From the NCBI GenBank assembly GCA_047967505.1, contig CM106540.1: DNA of 64,000 nt; one strand, 5' to 3'. This document shows, piece after piece, positions 37,094 to 48,995 of this stretch (position 1 is its first letter; the number at the start of each line of letters is the position of its first letter). Both the position numbers and the translations under genes were made by a program. A model generated the notes under the pieces. It was given only the letters and a program-made list of their open reading frames with translations. It was not told the DNA's origin and did not search any database. The stretch is from Dipteris shenzhenensis. Its lineage: Eukaryota; Polypodiophyta; Polypodiopsida; Gleicheniales.

Positions 37094-39980
37094 ATGAGTC
37101 TCCAAACCAGCTCTGAGACTCCAACCAGCCCAGACTCGCGTGATGGGAGCTCTATATCTCCGCCAAGTGATCCTCAATCCGGAGTATCTCTCGTGTCAGC
37201 CACGACCGGCATGACCGGCATGGCAGTGTTGGATGTCAAAACGTGCAATATCCAGTCGCAGAGTAGCATTTCCTCTGCAGCCAGCAGCTCGATCGACTCT
37301 CAAACAAGTCTTGCTTCAGAAATCGGATCCCTTTATTCACAAACGAGTCTTCAATCAGAAATCAGCATTCAATCTGAAGTGAGCATTCAGTCCCAAGTCA
37401 GTATCGCATCACAAGTGAGCCTGCAATCCGACCTAAGCCTGCTTTCCCAAAGTAGCCTGGGTTTTCTCCCTTCCCTCGGAAGCTTCACATTGGACAGCAA
37501 GCTCAAGGGTGGCACCGCTGATTATCGTTGCGTTGCGACGTTACAGGGCCAGGATGGCCATGTCTCCTCCCTGGCGGTTTGTGGTGAACATCTTTACAGT
37601 GGTTCTGGCTCCAAGTCTATTCGAGTCTGGTTGAAGCAAAATCTTGCTCCGTGCGGCAATTTCGGCTCTGGAGATGGAGCTGTGAAAGCTCTTGTGGTGG
37701 CCGGAGACAGAGTTTTCAGCGCACATCAAGATCACAAAATTCGTGTATGGAGAAGGCCCAAACAGCAGCCCGCTGACCACAAGCTTATGGCGACCTTGCC
37801 TTCCGTGAAAGACTACCTGATGACTTTCATTCCTCCTAAAAACTATGTCCAGATTCGCCGCCATCAGAAAAGGCTATGGATTGAGCATGTTGACACGATC
37901 TCTGTTTTGTCGACGGGTAGAAACAATCTTCTGTATTCTGGGTCGTGGGATAGGACTGTGAAAGTGTGGCGATTATCAGACTTCAAATGTCTAGAATCTT
38001 TCAAAGCCCATGATGATGCCGTCAATGCTCTAGTGGTCTCAGATGACGGCTTCGTGTACACAGGTTCTGCAGATGCCAAGATCAGGGTGTGGGTGAAGCA
38101 AGCCGGCGATAAGAAGCATTCTCTCGTCACGACCATGGAAAGTCACAAATCTGCGGTTAACGCTCTTGCGCTGAATGCCGATGGATCCGTTTTGTATTCT
38201 GGAGCATGTGATCGGGCCGTCATCGTGTGGGAGAGGGAAGATAGCGCCCAACATATAACTGTGGCAGGCGCTCTAAGAGGGCATCGGCATGCCATTCTAT
38301 GCTTGGCATCCGTGGACAAATATATACTCTGCAGCGGATCTGCCGACAAGACAATTCGAGTATGGAGGAGAGAGGCCGGACGATTTCACTCATGTGTAGC
38401 GGTTCTTGAAGGCCATAGAGGGCCTGTGAAGTGCTTAACAGTGACTATGAACGAGGAGATGGACTGCATATTGTACAGTGGAAGCTTAGATCATGAGATA
38501 AAAGAATGGTGGGTTTCCAAAGTACTAAGCAGGGATGATGATGTTGATGGAGAAACCGTCTCACAGGACGACGGGACTCCCCGTCTAACGATGAGATTAC
38601 TGGATTGATTGAATGTGCAGGTTTTAGGTTTGAAATATACGCACCCGAAGTTTCAAGTGAGAGCGTTTCACTCAGGGTTATTAGCCTGCACTAGTTCATT
38701 GTTCTCTTGTATAATCTGCGCGTAGAAGTCGTGGACACGACGATGTATTCTGACCACACCTCTTCCTGGTGCTAATTTTTGTTCAGCATGGTGCGCGGCC
38801 GTTCATTTTTTCAGGATGCGTTCTTTCGTTTCTGTTTCTTTTATTGTGCGTTACAGACTTACAGTAACCGATTCATTTCCTGCTCAATATGCGGTGTTTA
38901 GAATCGTCTCGTATGATCCATCTCATAGCGTTATCATAGGAGTTAGCTCAGGACTCGACTTTGGGATTTCTAGGTGACCACGCTTATTTCCGAACTTTGA
39001 ACTTTGAATTCTCGGTAGATGCCAACGCAGAGCTCGCCATCGCAGTGACGTCTGGAGCATTGGTAGAATTGGGTGCAATCTGACAGGCTCTGAGATCTAG
39101 ATTCGGATTCCGCAGTTGATCCATCTGCTGAGAATTTGATATATGCGCCTGTTTTCAAGTAAACAAATCAGCGCTCTCGCACGTCTAGGACTCTACGAGT
39201 CTACGTGCCATTCTCGACTCACGAGAGATCATGTGATTCTGACGCCATGCGAGCTCACTAGGACCGTAGGACGCCCTTGGGCCGTCGGACGGTCGGACGC
39301 GGGACTCAGCTCTACGGAAATGTGAACTGTCTCCTGGACCTGATGAGTCTGGCAAACGTGTTACGTGAGCATTGTGAAGACGCCCATCCGGCTTCGCCTG
39401 ACCAACTTGGAGGCTTCACAGCATTACGACAAAACTCAGCTTTCCGATGCGACTCAGGGTGAGTTCCGAAAGATGCGCTTCGGTGTCAAGAATGACATCC
39501 CAGGCCCCAGCCAGCATTCTTGGACGTTGCGAAGTCCAAGATGGAAAGATATGACGATCGGTGGGAATCGGGATCGGCAAACTCTTTCGAGGATAGGTGC
39601 TGTGGAAAAGCGGCCAACTTGAACCGGAGCGCGGATAGGCTGCATTTGGCAATCAGGGCATGGTGTTCGAAGGTTTTTTAGAGGGACGGTGCTAGGGAAG
39701 TACGTTAAATTCGTCGTTACGTTGCGTGCAAAACTAGATCATCGTCTATTGTGGGGATAAATTATTAGCGTAAAAGTCGGCAAGCTCGGTGCTGGATTTT
39801 CGCTGTTGGCGCTACAACGACGTAAGACCGGTCGCCCTGCACGTCCAAAGTTTACGGATCCCGGCAATGTCCGTCGTTGTTTTCATTAAAAAAAATTGAT
39901 CGTGCTAACACGGTTGCAGTTCCGTCGCTTTGCCGGCAAACAATACGTCGACGTGTGACGGACGGCGCAAAGTCTATCTG
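36900..39980. other. CpG-rich domain around the WD40 gene
   Basis: CpG dinucleotides are frequent here (about 29 in 39,701-39,980 by my count) and scarce in most flanking repeat DNA. It ends abruptly near 39,980. The 3' part (38,609-39,980) has no recognisable gene. Confidence 0.75.
37094..38608 (+). CDS. JINGUBANG-like seven-bladed WD40 protein
   Basis: Intronless gene of 504 codons from ATG 37,094 to TGA 38,606-38,608. Residues 1-140 are Ser/Gln-rich and low-complexity, with a six-residue repeat (QSEISI, QSEVSI, QSQVSI, ASQVSL, QSDLSL) at about 87-116. It ends in SLGFLPSLGS, like the LQSDLSLQ..PSVPSL motif of plant JINGUBANG proteins. Seven WD repeats follow at about 143-475, with diagnostic ends IRVW, IRVW, VKVW, IRVW, VIVW, IRVW and IKEW and repeated YSGS/YTGSADAKIRVW segments. 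Repeats 2 and 3 are separated by a basic insert (KNYVQIRRHQKRLW). The family acts as cytoplasmic/nuclear scaffolds; Arabidopsis JGB restrains pollen germination through TCP4. No breaks were seen; it looks functional. Confidence 0.93.
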   Translation: MSLQTSSETPTSPDSRDGSSISPPSDPQSGVSLVSATTGMTGMAVLDVKTCNIQSQSSISSAASSSIDSQTSLASEIGSLYSQTSLQSEISIQSEVSIQSQVSIASQVSLQSDLSLLSQSSLGFLPSLGSFTLDSKLKGGTADYRCVATLQGQDGHVSSLAVCGEHLYSGSGSKSIRVWLKQNLAPCGNFGSGDGAVKALVVAGDRVFSAHQDHKIRVWRRPKQQPADHKLMATLPSVKDYLMTFIPPKNYVQIRRHQKRLWIEHVDTISVLSTGRNNLLYSGSWDRTVKVWRLSDFKCLESFKAHDDAVNALVVSDDGFVYTGSADAKIRVWVKQAGDKKHSLVTTMESHKSAVNALALNADGSVLYSGACDRAVIVWEREDSAQHITVAGALRGHRHAILCLASVDKYILCSGSADKTIRVWRREAGRFHSCVAVLEGHRGPVKCLTVTMNEEMDCILYSGSLDHEIKEWWVSKVLSRDDDVDGETVSQDDGTPRLTMRLLD

Positions 39981-41059
39981 ACCTAACCATGCTTCTACCA
40001 ACTGCCCTACGTGACCCTATCTACATCCAATGGTGACCCAAAAGCCATCAAACTCATTCACCTCAAAAGATTATCTCAAGGAAACAAATTGCTTCAAGAA
40101 AATTACGTAACAAAACATAAAAATTACGTAACAAAACATAAAGAAGAGAAATTATACCAATCTAGAAAATCCTTTATATGCCCTGATGTTACTTAAGCTT
40201 GTATGTAGCTAGAAAACCAAGATGGGAAGAGATAGTATTAGGAGAACTGGGAATATCCCAAGTCCCATTTTTAGGCAAGCAGCATAGCAAGATCAATTCC
40301 AAATTCAAGCTACGGTTGAGCCACGTGTCACCCTATTTTGAGATTCTTCTTGTGTAAATACGGTTCTCACCTTTTTGCATGGATTATATGAGCTCCTTTA
40401 CAAAATTCAAGCTATGGTTGCATGGATACGAGTTCCTTCCTAAATCACCTAAACTAATTGCATGGATACGAGATCCTTTGCCACCGTCTTGAGCTTCAAT
40501 CATGCTGCTTACGAGCTCCTTTGCCACCTTCTTTAGGTTAATCGTATTGCTTGTGTGCTGCAGGTGCTCGAGTCTCTTTGTCTTCGTAAAAATTGCCACC
40601 GTCCTCAAGGTGCATGCTCCTATTCCGTTTCCTGCTACAAAGGGTCATTGTAACTTTGCTTTTCTCCAAGCTCTCACGCGGAGACAAGGCAACGTGAAAT
40701 AGGATGTAGCATCAAGGATTCTTGTCCGTGATAGATCGCTCTCCCTTCTTGCTCCTTTTCATGCTTGCAAAATTCAATGATCATCTCACCTTCTTCACGA
40801 TTAGGCAGATCCCATTTCTATTCATTAGTTGTGTGTTGTAGGATCGATCTCCATCGCATTAGCCAGGCTTTAGTAACACAACCTTGGGAAGAGAAGAAGG
40901 GCCCCTAGGGCAAAGCTTTGATGTTGACAGAATAGGCTTCAACGAAGGTGCATCAAAAGAGGCTCTTTACAACTTCGGCATGTTTCTTGCCTTTACCTTT
41001 TCCATTGATCCTCAAGAGGACCAATTGAAGCATCGATGAAAGTGCTACGACAGAAGGGA
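39981..41059. other. Unassigned stretch left of the nested retrotransposon cluster
   Basis: AT-rich again. It contains a perfect 20-bp direct repeat, aattacgtaacaaaacataa, at about 40,103-40,142 and several tacgagctcctttgccacc words. No gene was seen. Confidence 0.4.
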
Positions 41060-41064
41060 TTTCC

Positions 41065-41295
41065 TGTTGAGAGTTCATGCTCAACATCATGTGATCATAT
41101 GTGCATAGCACTAACCCAATAGAGTGCTATAAAAAAAAGTGTTAGATGCCCTAACCCTAACCCTAAATGGGTTTGTATATATTCTACATTTTAAACTAAA
41201 TCTAGTGTACATTTAGTCATTTGTGGTGTGAGTCTCTAGCTCTGCCCTCTCTCCTCATCTCCACTCTTCCCCTCTCCCCTCTTCATATTTTGTCA
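41065..41295 (+). repeat. Copia family 2 5' LTR
   Basis: 231 bp, TGTTGAGAGTTC...ATTTTGTCA, followed directly by the primer-binding site. It contains three tandem telomere-like ccctaa words near 41,149-41,166. Confidence 0.88.
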
Positions 41296-41307
41296 TGGTA
41301 TCAAAGC

Positions 41308-43204
41308 ATGGTTCTACCTTCGTTTGAGGCACCATCCTTGTGAGAGAGATTGAGTGATTGCAAGATTGAGACATCGAGAGGTTTAGTGTTCTCTTCTGTT
41401 GAGAGAACTTCCACTTTCTTGAAAGAAATTTCTGTCATTCCATTAGGGAGAGATTCTTCCATTGCAAAAGGAATTCTGTCCATTGTTCTTTTGTGTGAGA
41501 AACATTAGTTTCTACTGTGTGTGAGAGATTTGGTTGAGAGAGATTTCTTTCATGTTGTTTAAGAGAGATTTGAGAGAAAAGATTTCGAGAGGGAGAGAGA
41601 GCCCGAAGCTCTACCTACACCCACCATCTCCAGTAAGCAACCTCTCCAAATGAGCAACCTTGGATGAGAATTAGCTAGAGCAACTAAGATGTTCACGGCT
41701 CGCTCCCATAGTAGCTACCCAACTAGATACTCCTATGACCCCCTACAATAGTGCCAATCCCTACCCGACTCAATCTTCACATGGGCTGCAACAGCTTCAG
41801 TCGCCTCTACAATGGCTTTAGTCACCTCTGCATAAGCCGAATCCTTCTGGTCCTTTTGCAACAGCAACAAATGGCGCTGCTCCTCTATGTAAGCCGCCGG
41901 CTCTAGCTCCACGCTCACTAGTTTTTTAGAAGCTCCCACACGACCCCGCACATGACCCTACAGGATGCCCAAGCGCCCATCGACGCCCGTGCTCCAGCCA
42001 ACTTGCTCCAAGCTCCAACAGAGCTCACAACGCATGCAACACCTATGTGACTATAGCACAACCAATGACCCGGCACAGCAACGAAGGCTGCTCCAACCGA
42101 CGGCTCCTATAGTCTTCTCCAAATAGACAAGCAAATCAAGCAATGCCTTCTCCAAATAGCCATTTGCTCCAACCTACAACTATGCATCCAACGACCTTGC
42201 AAGCCAAGCCTCCAAACGCTCCACTACGTCCCTGACTCAATCAACCTGCACTACAGCCGACAAACATCCCATAACAATGAGCTTCTCCAAGGTGACAATC
42301 ATTCCCTGCCTCTCTCGACGGACACCGGCGGTTCCAACTCCTTCAAAGCTCAAGGACGACTAGCCATCTGTACCTAGTAGCTCCAACACCAGCCGCCCAT
42401 GAGTGACCACGCCTCCACTGCATGACAAATGACTGCCCTACACAGCTGCTAGCCATGGTGCTCATGACAGACTCCAGGCTCCAGCGTCACAATGAACTAC
42501 AGATTCCCAGGCTCCATGGCCAAAACGATTGTCAATGTGACCTTGACAGAATCTTTACAATTCCACCGAAATCTCGAAAGATATTGGCTTCTCGAGCAAC
42601 GACACATGGTAGGCAGCCACACTAGCCTTATCTCTGATAGAGTTGGTCACCCTGTTGACATGTGGCGGCTCAACCTACCTCTGGTTCTGAGCTCACCACC
42701 ATGGTTAGGTGTATTTGACCTTGGGTCAACCAAGGGATAAGGTTGGTTACATAACCCAGGGTCAAGTTAACCCGATCAAGCTAACCGTAGTGAATTATGG
42801 TCAAAATTATGACACATGGCACCCTTATCCTCATTGCCACATCAGTATCCTAATCAGTAGTGGCACATCATTAGACCAGTCAGTTGCCACCTCATTAGTG
42901 CCACGTGGCACTCTTACCCCCTGACAAGCACTCTTACCCCCTAGCAAGCACACACAGTAACTACATGTGCACCTGATTGCCACATCACCACAGTGCTCCA
43001 TTGGCACACCTCTTGCTAAGCACGGTGCCACATCATCATTGTGCATTTTTCTACTTTTTTGCCCCTCCACCTAGATCAGGCTATATCTCTTGATCCAGGA
43101 GCAATTTGAGGGTGCTACAAAAAGGTGAAATGATCAATTTTTTGTGCTCTATGCGCTCGTCATATCATGCGTCTATTTTGATGCAAGTATCACTCATTTT
43201 TAAG
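41308..43204 (+). other. Copia family 2 leader and unreadable gag region
   Basis: Lies between the primer site and the readable pol. I could not read gag or protease. The part at about 42,830-43,040 repeats tgccacatca-type words several times. Confidence 0.5.
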
Positions 43205-45275
43205 CCTCGCCGACAAATCCACTTCCTATACGGTAATAGCCATTGCAAACTATTTGCTTAATTGGCTTCCTACCAAACCAATTCAGAGTATGACACCTTA
43301 TGAAGCATTCACTGGACATAAGCCACACATTAGGCATCTCCGCATATTTGGCTGCATAGCATATGCTCACATACATGATGATCATTCGTAGGAAATTGGA
43401 TGCGAAGTCACACAAATGCATCATGGTTGGCTACAGTGAAGAAAGCAAAGCATACACATCATATGGTCCCATCAACTGCAACATCATTATCTCCAAAGAT
43501 GTAATCTTTGATGAGGAATCAGAATGGAAAACCTTAAACACATAGGAGATAGACACGCCGATTTCACAGTCATCTACAGAAAAGATTGATGAAGAAGAGC
43601 AAGAATTGCTAGAAACACCGCAAGCAAAGCCACAGCAGCTTAGATGGTCTACTAGGGAAAGCAGACCTCCAACTAGATTGACATATGCTCAGAAAGGCAA
43701 AGCAATTCAAGTTGAAACCACCAACTATGCTCTTATGACTACCATCTTGGCTACAGAAGAGCCAGTGTACTATGACTACCATCTTGGCTACAGAAGAGCC
43801 AGTGCAATAGACAAGCTAGAATGGCAAATTTCTATGAATGAAGAAATGGATGCTTTGTACAAGAATAATACTTGGGAATTATGTGACCTTCCACCAGGAA
43901 AGAAGGCCATAGCAAACAAATGGGTATACAAAGTGAAGTACAATCTAGATGGAAGTATTCAAAGATACAAAGCCAGACTAGTTGCAAAAGGTTTTGCACA
44001 TCAATACGGTCAAGATTAGGATGAGACTTCTACTCCAATAGCAAAGATGGATTCCATACGGTATTTGATATCACTAGCGACACTCAACAGATGGAATGTG
44101 TACCATCTCGATGTCAATAATGCATTTCTCAATGGTTACCTAGATGAGGAAGTATACATGCAACAACTAGCAGGTTATGTTGAACCAGGAAAGGAGAATA
44201 AGGTTTGCCATCTCAAGAAAAGTCTCTACGGCTTAAAGCAAGCACCTAGAAGTTGGTACAACAGAATCGACAAGCATTTTGCTGATCTGGGATACATGAA
44301 GTCCAATGTAGATCATACTCTATAGTACAAAGTTCAAGGGGAAGACATTACTATTACACTTTTGTACATAGATGATCTGATTATGACAAGAAGCAAGGAT
44401 AGCTTCATCAAAAAGCTAAAACAAGACTTATCTATAGAGTTCAACATGAAAGATCTTGGACTTATGCATTATTGTCTTGGTATTGAGTTCTGGAGAGATT
44501 CAGATAGCACCTTTATGAGTCAGCTCAAGTATGTTGACAGTCTCCTGAAGAAGTTTCATATGGCAGATTGCAAGATTGCTCCAAGATTGCAGCTACTCCC
44601 ATGGAACAAAGTTTTGAACTTACTAAAGATTCAGAAAAGCCTACAGTCAATGATAGGCACTACAGGCAGCTCATTGGATCTCTTATATATCTGACTATCA
44701 CACGGCCAGATATTTGTTATCCAATAAGCTCACTAGCACAGTTTATGGCAAATCCAAAACAGTCTCACTAGAATGCAACCAAAAGAGTCTTGAGATACAT
44801 AAGAGGTACAAGACAAAACTTTGGGATAGAATAGAAAGGAAGTCATTAATGGTTGCATGGATACTATGATAGTAGTGATTATGCCAGAGATCATGAGATC
44901 AAGAGATTCACATAGGGATATGCATTTTTCCTTGGTCAAGGTGCTATATCATGGTTGTCAAACAAACAACCAACTGTTTCTTTGTCTTCGACTGAAGCAG
45001 AATATTGAGCACTCACTACAGGTGCATGTGAGGCTATATGGCTCAGAAGACTATTGTCAGAAATAGATTATTTTGATGAGTCAAAGCCAACAACAATATA
45101 CTTTGATAATCAATCAGCTCAAGCATTGGCCAAGAATCTAGTATATCACTCAGAGAAAGAGTGTTGCTTGGTGAAATCACACTGCAGCATTGTGATAGTA
45201 AAGAGAATGTTGCAGACATCTTTACCAAACCATTTGGTAAGAGCTTTTCTAGAAACACCAACTAGCTCTTGTTTT
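43205..45275 (+). pseudogene. Copia family 2 pol remnant (integrase end, RT, RNase H)
   Basis: Starts in the integrase C-terminal part (LPTKPIQSMTPYEAFTG, HLRIFGCIAYAH), followed by WSTRESRPPTRL and the RT: NKWVYKVKYNLDG, VYHLDVNNAFLNGYLDEE, LYGLKQAPRSWYNRID, and LLYIDDLIMTRS. The catalytic box is YIDD instead of YVDD. GSLIYLTITRPDICYP and an RNase H part with SWLSNKQPTVSLSSTEAEY follow. It ends with NVADIFTKPFGKSF near 45,235. Several in-frame stops (for example 44,017 and 44,323) and frameshifts are present. A 37-bp period tandem duplication (43,734-43,804) repeats part of the region before RT. Confidence 0.92.
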
Positions 45276-45479
45276 GATGCAGACATTAGGGGAGAATTGG
45301 GGTCTCAAAAGGGCCTCATAAGGAATGGATTAGGGAATGCTTAGTGGGCTAATGCAAGGGGCTTGGAGGGTCCCAAAGAGGCTAACCAAGCCAACGTAGG
45401 TGGGTTAAGCCCACATTTGAGCCCACCTCTCCCCCCATCAATGAGGGGATGGGGCCACTTTGAATTTCAAATTTCGAAT

Positions 45480-45950
45480 CTCCCTCCCTCCCTCTTTCTC
45501 CCTCCCTCCCTCCCTCTCTCTCCCTCCCTCCTCCCTCCCTCCCTCCCTCCTCCTCCCTCTCCCTCTCCCTCCCTCCCCCTCCCTCCTCTCCCCTCCTCCA
45601 GCTTGTTCCTCCTCCTCCCTCTTCCCTCTCCCCTCCTCCTCCTCCTTCTAGCTCCTCCTCCCTCCTTCCTCTCCCCTCCTCCAGCTGCCTAGGCTCCCTC
45701 TCCTTTGCTTCTCCCTCCTGCAGAATCTCTCCCCTCCTCCCTCATGTAGCATCTCTCCCCTCCTCCGTCTTGCTCCTCCTCCCTCCTCCTCCTCCTTCTG
45801 GCTCCTCCTCCCTCCTTCCTCTCCCCTCCTTCTCCAGCCACCCAGGCTCCCTCTCCTCTGCTCGTCCCTCCTGCAGAATCTCTCCCCTCCTCCTCCCTCC
45901 TATAGCATCTCTCCCCTCCTCCTCCTATCTGCAACAGCTCCTTTCCTCCC
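45480..45950. repeat. CT-rich low-complexity block of the transposon
   Basis: Runs of ctccctcc with agctcctcc and gcatctctcccctcc units. Pyrimidine on +, purine in the oppositely oriented copy A. Confidence 0.9.
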
Positions 45951-46109
45951 TTCTACAACTGATGTCCTACTCTCCTCCTCCTCTTCCTCTTTCCCTCATC
46001 TGCTTCTCCTCCCCCTCTTCCTTGCTACTCTCTCCCTCTCACTACTCCATCTTTGCTAGCTCTCCCCTACATTTTAGCCTACATCATTGATACCTCTCTT
46101 TGAGTACTC

Positions 46110-48945
46110 ATGGCACCATTCGAGGACATATCCAACAAGTACCATGTGAACCTACAATTGGAGGTAGAATATGCAAGCACACGCTCTTTGGGATATAGTG
46201 GAACTCCTCAAAGTGTGCTCCACAGTCTTTGATTGCAAGGGAAGAAGCATCTTGACCTTTGGGTGGATGGAAACATGTATCCTTTAGACCCTACCACCCA
46301 AAAGAGTCCTCCTTTTCATACAGTGCATGATGTTCGGCTTATTGGCAAGGGACATGCGGGATTGCTCGGTTATTGCAATCGATTGAACCATTATCAAACA
46401 TTGGCTATGCAAGCAATTGAGGTGCAAAGAGCCCAAGCAAAAGAGCTTGCGCATTTGGGAAATATTACTATTGTGGCAATGCATAATAGTATGCAGGATC
46501 TCCAATTGCAAAACAAAGAACTCAGTGACAAAGCACATGCACTGGACTTGGAGCAACATGAATTGGAAGAATCAATCCAGAAGCTCGCTAAAAGCAAACA
46601 AGATTTGGAAAGATCTATCTATGGCCAATTTCAACGTGCTGTGGAGAAGGAATGAGAGAAGTTGATAGAACGAGTACAAAAGTTGAAGGGAACACCTTTA
46701 AGACTGAAGGAGAGGAAAAGACAATTGCAATCTATGGATGCATTGTGAACCAATAGTGGTGCCCAAAAGAGGAGAATATGGGCTGCAAGGTTGGTTCTCG
46801 GTTAGTTTCCCAAAATTTCAATGAAGTTTCTTACTCCAAAATATTTGTGGTGTTGCATTCTTTCCACTAAGACTCATTTTACTCTACTTTAGGAATTTCA
46901 TGGAGGATGTGATGGGAACAATCGAAATGGATGATAGTGATCCTTCATATGTTATAAGAAGTTTAATAAAGCCAAGTGATGTCATGGAAGTGTTGAAGGA
47001 CCCTATATAAAAAGGGCTACGTAAACAAGTTGCTAGAGAGGTAATGAAGGATTTCAAGGGCCTCGTGCAAGCAAAGGAGGTGCTTGGAGCTTGTGATGCT
47101 GTTGGTGTAAGTCGTGAAGCTTACAACTCTATTTTTAAAATTTTCAAGTCTACTATGGAGGAAAGTCATAAGATATCTACAAAGCCATTGCCAACACCAT
47201 GGTCTGTAGGGCTTGCACGTCAAGAAACAAACCAATGTGCTAGAGAAAAGCTTTGAGGATACCATTGTGTAAGTGGCACAATGACTTGGAAGAGTAAAAA
47301 GAATTCTAGCATCCAAACGTTTGAGATGAATGCTTTCAATAATGTTTGCATGGATGTAGAGAATTTGCAGAGAGCCATGGTCAAATTCTATGGGATGAGA
47401 GAAGAAGGTAAGAGAAATTCCCTCTTCACATTCAACTTTATTTCTTCTCATTTCTATATCCTTATTGTATTTCTCTTTCATTGTACAGATGGCAAGCTAG
47501 TATTTGTTATAAAAATAGATGAAGCTCAGTTGGTAAAAGAGCACAAGCTAGAGAGGTTGAGCATTTGTATTATGAACGACGCCTTGTATTTTGCTCAAGG
47601 GGATGAGGAAGTTGATTAGGGTTTCTCAATCCAATTTGAGAAGGACATATGGTGGCTTGCAGCCTTTGAGACCCAAAAGGAGTGCCACGAGACATTGAAG
47701 TGGGTTTTGGAGAGAACCGGCATCCCATCAATTATTCGAAGACAAGAGGTAGGGCAAACATTAATAGTGGATGGGCATGGAACGTTTCAAGTTGAATGGC
47801 ATCTAGCTGGTGATTTGAAGACCCTCAAGTTCTTGTATGGTTGTGATACACATGCAGATGCAAAATGGACATGCTTGTATTGCACCCACTCTCAGAAAAT
47901 GCAAAAGGGAAGCCTACAGTGGGAAAATGGCATCCTTTCTTGCACCCAAAGTGCAGTCCTTGATCGTCACAAAAAGGATCCTAAGTGGGACCCCATTCTA
48001 CCAATTCCATTGGAGTGGGTACACATGTGTACTTTGCATGCTGAACTATGTATACTTGATAAGTTACTCTATCTCCATCTAGTTTATGCTTGGAATTTGA
48101 GGCCACAGCAAGTATCTGCACAATGTATTGCAAAAGCTGAAGAACTACTCTCACTAATGGGACTTCATGGAGGCAATGTGAAGCTCAAGCAGGACAAGAA
48201 ACAATCAGGAAAGACACAAAATCTTCCTGCTAAAGTGTCCATGGGTGGAGGAAAGGCAAGGAGGTTCTTGTCCAACCATAATGCTAATAAAGAAAAACAT
48301 ACATTGGCTCAAAGCACCCTAGGTTGGGAGTACTGGAAAGCTTTGTGTGAGTGCACTACAAATCAAGCTTCACATCCACGAATTGCTACTTCGAGAGAAA
48401 AACTATGGACAAAGCTTGATGCATTTATAAGGTTGCTTAGACAAGGTCAAACAGATGAGCTTTATTATGAGAGATTTAGGACAGCATTGGGAGAATTCAT
48501 ATCATTGATGGTAGAAGCATGGAGGGAGTCACATATTACACATTACATGGTAATCCTCCTCAGGTTGAAATTTTGTGCTTTAAACTTGAGTCAGTTTATG
48601 TTTCTAATATAATGCTTTTCTTTACAGCATATTCTTTACGCACATGCACCATGGTTTGTGGAGCAATGGGGCCCTCTGTCCATTTGGAATACTCAAGGAG
48701 TGGAGAAATCACACTACAGAGCAAAGGCAGCATACTTCAAGAATACAAGGCATGGGGGTGGTATCGCGTGAAGCAATGCACTACATGAAATATTTGATTG
48801 GTTTTATAGATGTCTCAAGGCTAGGACTCTCAAGCGCGATAAGGTAGAGGTCTCAAGTCTCGCAAAAGAGGTTCAACATGTCAAGAAGACAAGGAGGTGT
48901 GCTGCTTGGAAGTCCTCAACAAGGAGCCAAGGGGTTGCACTTTGA
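46110..48945 (+). pseudogene. Putative DDE-like transposase of the unclassified transposon
   Basis: Gene from ATG 46,110 (MAPFEDISNKYHVN), with introns 47,408-47,488 (GTAAGAG..TACAG) and 48,550-48,627 (GTAATCC..TACAG). The N-terminal part has GKKHLDLWVDG, GHAGLLGYCNRLN and a coiled-coil-like Gln/Glu/Lys stretch (about 46,500-46,650). The C-terminal part has LIVDGHGTFQVEWHLAGDLK, YGCDTHADAKWTCLYCTH, PLEWVHMCTLHAELCILDKL, then HAPWFVEQWG and NTQGVEKSHYRAKAAYF. Asp in VDGHG, Asp in GDLK and Glu in GVEKSH are candidate DDE residues, with a CxxC between. It resembles an uncharacterised eukaryotic family with a GGDxKFL...CIWC signature; I cannot name the superfamily. Broken by stops near 46,230, 47,253, 47,617 and 48,768. 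Confidence 0.6.
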
Positions 48946-48995
48946 TTGCAATGTAGAGTCAGACAAGGGAGGCGTTGGGTCCTAAGAGAGCCCCA

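Larger units (their letters stand above)
45284..48995 (+). mobile_element. Unclassified DDE-like transposon, fuller copy (B)
   Basis: Shares with copy A the left end CATTAGGGGAGAATTGGGGT, a low-complexity block (45,480-45,950) and a gene of the same layout. The right limit is uncertain. At about 48,970-48,995 the reverse complement (catttggggctctcttagg) loosely mirrors the left end (attggggtctcaaaagg), which may be a diverged terminal inverted repeat. Alternatively the true right end is at 60,294, where an 18-bp inverted copy of the left end occurs. No clean target duplication was found for either model. Confidence 0.65.

Noticed and set aside
45284-45310. aggggagaattggg as the polypurine tract of Copia 2
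   Set aside because: The position after pol fits, but the same sequence begins copy A and end C, which have no Copia pol beside them, so it belongs to the unclassified transposon.
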